Positions 60,756 through 64,000 of a stretch of DNA of 64,000 bases are shown in pieces (the stretch's first letter is position 1; every line of letters starts with the position of its first letter). The notes beneath the pieces were generated by a model. That model made no database searches. It saw only the letters and a program-made list of their open reading frames with translations, and was not told the DNA's origin. This DNA is from JAANXG01 sp034520625 (GTDB taxonomy: Bacteria; Pseudomonadota; Gammaproteobacteria; Arenicellales; JAANXG01). The stretch covers positions 248,001 through 312,000 of the forward strand of contig JAXHNI010000004.1 in the NCBI GenBank assembly GCA_034520625.1, in the 5' to 3' direction. A program made the translations under genes and the position numbers.

Positions 60756-61535
60756 ATGGATCTTCAGTTGAACGGCCGCCGGGCGATCGTATGTGCGGCC
60801 AGTAGAGGCCTGGGGCGCGGCTGCGCCGAGGCCCTGGCCGCCGAGGGCGTGAACCTGGTGATCAACGCCCGGGGCGGCGAAGCCCTCGAGCGGGTCGCGG
60901 CGCAGCTGCGGCGGGACCACGGCGTGGAGGTGGACGCCGTGGCGGCGGATATCACCACCGAGAGCGGCCGGGAGGCGGTACTGGCCCGCTGCCCGCAGCC
61001 GGACATCCTGGTGAACAATGCCGGCGGTCCGCCGCCGGGGGATTTCCGCGACTGGAACCGTGAGGACTGGATCGCCGCGGTGGAGGCCAACATGCTCACC
61101 CCCATCGAGCTCATCAAGGCCACCGTGGACGGCATGATGGAGCGGCGATTCGGCCGGGTGGTCAACATCACGTCCTCCGCCGTCAAGGCGCCCATCAGCG
61201 TCCTGGGCCTGTCGAACGGCGCCCGCAGCGGCTTGACGGGCTTCGTCGCCGGCATCGCCCGGGAGACCATCAGGCACAACGTCACCATCAACAATCTGCT
61301 TCCGGGGATGTTCGACACCGACAGGCTGCGCAGCAATTTCGAGGCGGTGGCGAACAAGGAGGGCAGGTCACTGGAAGAGGTCCGGGAGTCCCGGCGGGAC
61401 GCCGCGCCGGCGGGCCGTTTCGGGGATCCCATGGAATTCGGCAGGACCTGCGCCTTCCTGTGCAGCGCCCACGCCGGTTATATGACGGGCCAGAATGTAC
61501 TGATTGACGGCGGGGCCTACCCCGGCACGTTCTGA
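60756..61535 (+). CDS. SDR-family oxidoreductase with a noncanonical active site
   Basis: A 259-residue classical-length SDR: AIVCAASRGLGRGCAEAL (cofactor), NNAGGPPPGD (structural NNAG), and VVNITSSAVKAPISVLGLSNGARSGLTGF, in which the usual Tyr-x3-Lys is replaced around LSNGARSGL (parts shown). C-terminal GQNVLIDGGAYPGTF is typical. It may be a BKR-like SDR of the Tyr-lacking subfamily. The gene stands alone. Confidence 0.88.
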   Translation: MDLQLNGRRAIVCAASRGLGRGCAEALAAEGVNLVINARGGEALERVAAQLRRDHGVEVDAVAADITTESGREAVLARCPQPDILVNNAGGPPPGDFRDWNREDWIAAVEANMLTPIELIKATVDGMMERRFGRVVNITSSAVKAPISVLGLSNGARSGLTGFVAGIARETIRHNVTINNLLPGMFDTDRLRSNFEAVANKEGRSLEEVRESRRDAAPAGRFGDPMEFGRTCAFLCSAHAGYMTGQNVLIDGGAYPGTF

Positions 61536-61571
61536 GCACCTCCGGAATGGCGGGATTCGATTCCGGCTGCG

Positions 61572-62033
61572 TCAATCCGGCGGCGTGCGCAGCATGTCGA
61601 TCACGACATTGCTGGCACGCAGGCGATTCACCAGGGTTGTCAGCAGGTTGCGGTAGATGATGCGCTCCATCTCCCGGTTCTGATGCAGGAGGTCATTGAA
61701 GGTGTCGTTGGCAATGGCGAAAATCTCGGAGTCTTCCATCGCCTTGACACTGGCGGAAGCCGGACGGCGGTCGATGAAACCGTATTCGCCGCAGCTGTCG
61801 CCGGCTTTGATGGTCGCCAGGCGCTTGCCCTGGGACCGGTTCGCCGGGTCGGGCACGAACACCGTGAGACTGCCCGCGACCAGCAGCACCAAGCGCTGGG
61901 GGACGGCACCCTCCTCGATGACCCGTTGGCCGGCGGGGACCTCGAGGACATCCCCCGCCGCCTCGATGAGATCAAGATCGTTCTGGTCGACGCCTCTGAG
62001 CAGCTGGGCTTCCGAAAGTCGATGTATGGTCAC
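61572..62033 (-). CDS. Cyclic nucleotide-binding domain protein
   Basis: A 153-residue protein from a GTG (VTIHRLSEAQLLRGVDQNDL). One cNMP-binding fold (~residues 20-135): GDVLEVPAGQRVIEEGAVPQ, LVLLVAGSLTVFV, AGDSCGEYGFIDRRPASASV, close to the phosphate-binding cassette (E at GEYGF; R at RPASA). No HTH follows, so it is a stand-alone sensor. It precedes a GST gene and lies 22 nt downstream of it. Confidence 0.85.
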   Translation of the reverse strand: MTIHRLSEAQLLRGVDQNDLDLIEAAGDVLEVPAGQRVIEEGAVPQRLVLLVAGSLTVFVPDPANRSQGKRLATIKAGDSCGEYGFIDRRPASASVKAMEDSEIFAIANDTFNDLLHQNREMERIIYRNLLTTLVNRLRASNVVIDMLRTPPD

Positions 62034-62055
62034 GATTCGATGGCTCCGAGTGCGG

Positions 62056-62688
62056 TCAAGGCAGCGGCAGGTCCTGCACCTTGTGCGGCACGTGGTAGCC
62101 GCGGACAACGGCGGGTCGTTCCGCGATGGTCAGGTACCAGCGCTTCAGGTTCGGGTAGTCGTCCATGTTCATGGTCTGCCATTCGTACCGGGAGATCCAC
62201 GGCCAGGTGGCGATATCCGCGATGGAGTACTCCCCTGCCAGGTACTCGCGGCCGTTCAGGCGGGTATCGAGCACCGTGTACAGGCGCCGGTTCTCCTTGA
62301 GGTAGCGTTCCTTCGCGTACTCGCTCTTGTCGGGATTGAATTTCACGAAATGATGGGTCTGGCCCAGGAACGGCCCGACGTTTCCCATCTGGAACATCAA
62401 CCACTCGATGACCCGCCAGTAGGCGTCGCCGGACGCCGGCATGAATCTGCCGGTCCTGCTCGCCAGGTACATGAGGATCGCCCCGGACTCCATGAGATGG
62501 AAGTCGTCGTTGTCGCGGTCGACGATGGCCGGGATTTTGTTGTTGGGGCTGATTTTCAGGAATTCGGGGTCGTGCTGCTCGCCTTCGCCGATGTCCACGG
62601 GATGGACCCGGTAGGGCAGGCCGAGCTCCTCGAGCATGATGGAGACTTTCCGGCCGTTCGGGGTGGTCCAGGTGTACAGATCGATCAT
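62056..62688 (-). CDS. Glutathione S-transferase, Nu-class like (YfcG)
   Basis: A 210-residue GST. Thioredoxin-like N-domain: MIDLYTWTTPNGRKVSIMLEEL, then PNNKIPAIVD and ESGAILMYLA for glutathione binding; the all-helical C-domain follows from ~90. TTPNGRKV is the Nu-class signature of YfcG/YghU, enzymes with disulfide-bond reductase activity. Cotranscribed with the cNMP protein by position. Confidence 0.92.
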   Translation of the reverse strand: MIDLYTWTTPNGRKVSIMLEELGLPYRVHPVDIGEGEQHDPEFLKISPNNKIPAIVDRDNDDFHLMESGAILMYLASRTGRFMPASGDAYWRVIEWLMFQMGNVGPFLGQTHHFVKFNPDKSEYAKERYLKENRRLYTVLDTRLNGREYLAGEYSIADIATWPWISRYEWQTMNMDDYPNLKRWYLTIAERPAVVRGYHVPHKVQDLPLP

Positions 62689-62840
62689 GGATGGTGCGGT
62701 CCCCTGATGGCCGCCCGCCGCGGCGGGCGGACGATGAATGGCATTTCACTTCCGCTTATCCTAGCATTGACGCTCCCTGAAATACGTGACAATCCGGAAC
62801 GGCGCCGGTTCAGCGGCGCCCCGGCATACCGAGGAGGTGA

Positions 62841-63134
62841 TTGTTGAGTGCGTACATTATCGCCGAAGTGAAAGTCCACGACGCCAAGCTCTACGAGGAG
62901 TACAAGGGCCAGGTCCAGGCGACCCTGGACGCGTACGGCGGGCGATTCCGGGTCCGGGGCGGCAAAACGGAGCTCCTCGAGGGGGACTGGAATCCGCCGC
63001 GCCTGGTGGTGCTGGAATTCCCGTCGACGGAGGATGCCCGGGCCTGGTGGTCGTCGACCGAGTACGCTGGCCCCAAGGCGCTCCGCCAGCGGTCCGCGGT
63101 GACTCAGATGATCTTGGCGGAAGGCGCGGATTGA
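62841..63134 (+). CDS. DUF1330 family protein
   Basis: A 97-residue protein (TTG start, GAGGAGGTGA 4-9 nt upstream). Pattern SAYIIAEVKVHDAKLYEEYKG, ATLDAYGGRFRVRGGKTELLEG, LVVLEFPSTEDARAWWSSTEY is the DUF1330 (dabb-like) domain. Its function is unknown. The stop overlaps the start of the MaoC gene (TGATG). Confidence 0.9.
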   Translation: MLSAYIIAEVKVHDAKLYEEYKGQVQATLDAYGGRFRVRGGKTELLEGDWNPPRLVVLEFPSTEDARAWWSSTEYAGPKALRQRSAVTQMILAEGAD

Positions 63135-63634
63135 TGCCGGTCAAAGAGGGCTGGCGCGGCCGTTTTTACGAGGATTTCGCCGTTGGCGACGTGTACGAGC
63201 ACCCACTGGGCCGGACCGTCACCACGGTGGACAACATGTGGTTTTCCCTGCTTACCCAGAACACCGCGCCCATACATTTCGATCATCACTACTCGGCGCA
63301 GACGGAGTTCGGCCGCCCCCTGGTGGATTCCACCTTCACCGTGGCGCTGGTGACGGGGCAAAGCGTCACGGACGTATCCCAGAACGTGTTCGCCAATCTT
63401 GGCTGGGACGAGATCCGGCTGCCCAAACCGGTGTTCGAGGGCGACACGATCTACTCCCGCTCCGAGGTCCTGGAGGTAAGGGAGTCGAAGTCGCGCCCCG
63501 AAGTCGGGATCGTCCGGGTGGAGACCATCGGCTACAACCAGGACGGCACGGTGGTGATTCGTTTCAAGCGCACGATCATGGTCTACAAGCGCGGGCACGG
63601 GCCGTTGACGAGCCGGCCGGAGCCTGCCTTGTAG
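63134..63634 (+). CDS. MaoC-like hydratase/dehydratase
   Basis: A 166-residue hot-dog protein from MPVKEGWRGRFYEDFAVGD. Hydratase motif: NTAPIHFDHHYSAQTEFGRP (active-site Asp and His), VTGQSVTDVSQNV, TIYSRSEVLEVRESKSRP. It resembles mesaconyl-CoA hydratase/enoyl-CoA hydratase-2 types that act in acyl-CoA metabolism. Overlaps the DUF1330 gene by 1 nt. Copy I of the palindrome lies downstream. Confidence 0.9.
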   Translation: MPVKEGWRGRFYEDFAVGDVYEHPLGRTVTTVDNMWFSLLTQNTAPIHFDHHYSAQTEFGRPLVDSTFTVALVTGQSVTDVSQNVFANLGWDEIRLPKPVFEGDTIYSRSEVLEVRESKSRPEVGIVRVETIGYNQDGTVVIRFKRTIMVYKRGHGPLTSRPEPAL

Positions 63635-63711
63635 CGATGTGTTGTCAATGTTGATGTCAGATCCGGGTTGGATGAGCTCGTTTTTGGCATGAAATCAGAT
63701 CGTACGCGGAT

Positions 63712-63926
63712 GCTGATGCACGCTTGACCCCGCTTTACAGGTCGTGGTCATACGGCGATTCGAGCGAGGGGACGGGGTGCTCCGCCAGGGCTGTCGAAAA
63801 CAGGGATGTTTGAGCCAGAGCGTACAGGGATGTATTCACAGCGGCCCTGGCGGAGCACCCCGTCCCCTCGCTCCGCTCTGAAGCCGACCCGTTTGTTCCT
63901 GACGCCGGAGTCAAGCGTGCATCAGC
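63712..63926 (+). repeat. Nested palindrome, copy I
   Basis: A perfect 29-bp inner repeat (63762-63790 with 63845-63873, stem GAGGGGACGGGGTGCTCCG) around the 54-nt core in forward orientation, plus a perfect 17-bp outer repeat (63712-63728 with 63910-63926, GCTGATGCACGCTTGAC). Both stems differ from those of every other copy. Fainter pairing continues outward to about 63691 and 63950. It is the last recognisable feature; the final 50 nt show nothing. Confidence 0.95.
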
Positions 63927-64000
63927 ACCTGCGTGGTTGGCGTAATCAGGACAATCGAAGCCTGAGGCCAGCCCCCTACGGGGCAACGGCCTTCTGTATC

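Noticed and set aside
236..63926. CRISPR-like repeats
   Set aside because: Copies are kilobases apart, inverted relative to each other and lack spacers; no cas genes are present.
1..64000. tRNA or rRNA genes
   Set aside because: No cloverleaf with TTCGA/GGTTC-type arms or rRNA-like segment could be recognised by eye; a covariance search would be needed to be certain.

Overview
The window looks like chromosome from a GC-rich gammaproteobacterium. SecB, EnvC/CtpA, Hsp15, TrmL, HemW, GpsA, a class II type PyrC and an IscR-led suf operon all point that way. A Chromatiales/Ectothiorhodospiraceae-like affiliation is my inference. No rRNA, tRNA, CRISPR array or prophage was found. Housekeeping genes are densely packed on both strands, often with ATGA or GTGA overlaps, and the gaps between them are filled with repeated palindromes.

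Layout. 0-18 kb: universal stress protein, NAD-dependent epimerase + DUF488, an orphan extracellular solute-binding protein, a ClC-family protein whose gating-glutamate position reads Tyr, hslR, a D-2-hydroxyacid dehydrogenase, hemW, hemJ, trmL, gpsA, an ArsR-rhodanese-secB cluster, envC-ctpA and a PerM-type protein. 17-23.3 kb: iscR-sufB-sufC-sufD-sufS-sufT-Rieske operon read leftward from a clear sigma70 promoter overlapped by an IscR-like site. 23.6-47.7 kb: a region rich in tungsten and molybdenum genes. It holds the Fe-S and FAD subunits of an aldehyde oxidoreductase, modABC, a MOSC protein, the tungsten aldehyde oxidoreductase catalytic subunit with a MoaD-like partner, a single-subunit molybdopterin oxidoreductase, and tupBCA with a ModE-like HTH/binding-protein regulator. 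Between these lie two class III aminotransferases, a BKACE enzyme, a PLP decarboxylase, an Ldh2-type dehydrogenase, a GNAT and other genes. The combination suggests that amino acids are converted to aldehydes and oxidised by the tungsten enzyme. 48-51 kb: pyrC bracketed by short repeats, a decayed stretch, and an ankyrin/peroxiredoxin pair. 51-57 kb: a Fur-box-preceded fecI-fecR-TonB receptor-PepSY iron uptake operon that ends in broken genes. 57-59.2 kb: gene remnants and a vapBC toxin-antitoxin pair bracketed by a 32-bp direct repeat. 59-64 kb: MFS transporter, SDR, cyclic-nucleotide-binding protein, GST, DUF1330 and MaoC-like hydratase.

The most unusual signal is a family of nine intergenic nested palindromes (about 110 bp hairpin, up to about 300 bp with outer arms). 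Eight copies have a loop of exactly 54 nt that is nearly invariant, while the long stems differ between copies and remain complementary within each copy. One copy is bounded by about 36-bp terminal inverted repeats like a MITE, and solo ends and an internally rearranged derivative also occur. A second family, three REPIN-like elements with GTAG/CTAC ends, sits directly on stop codons.
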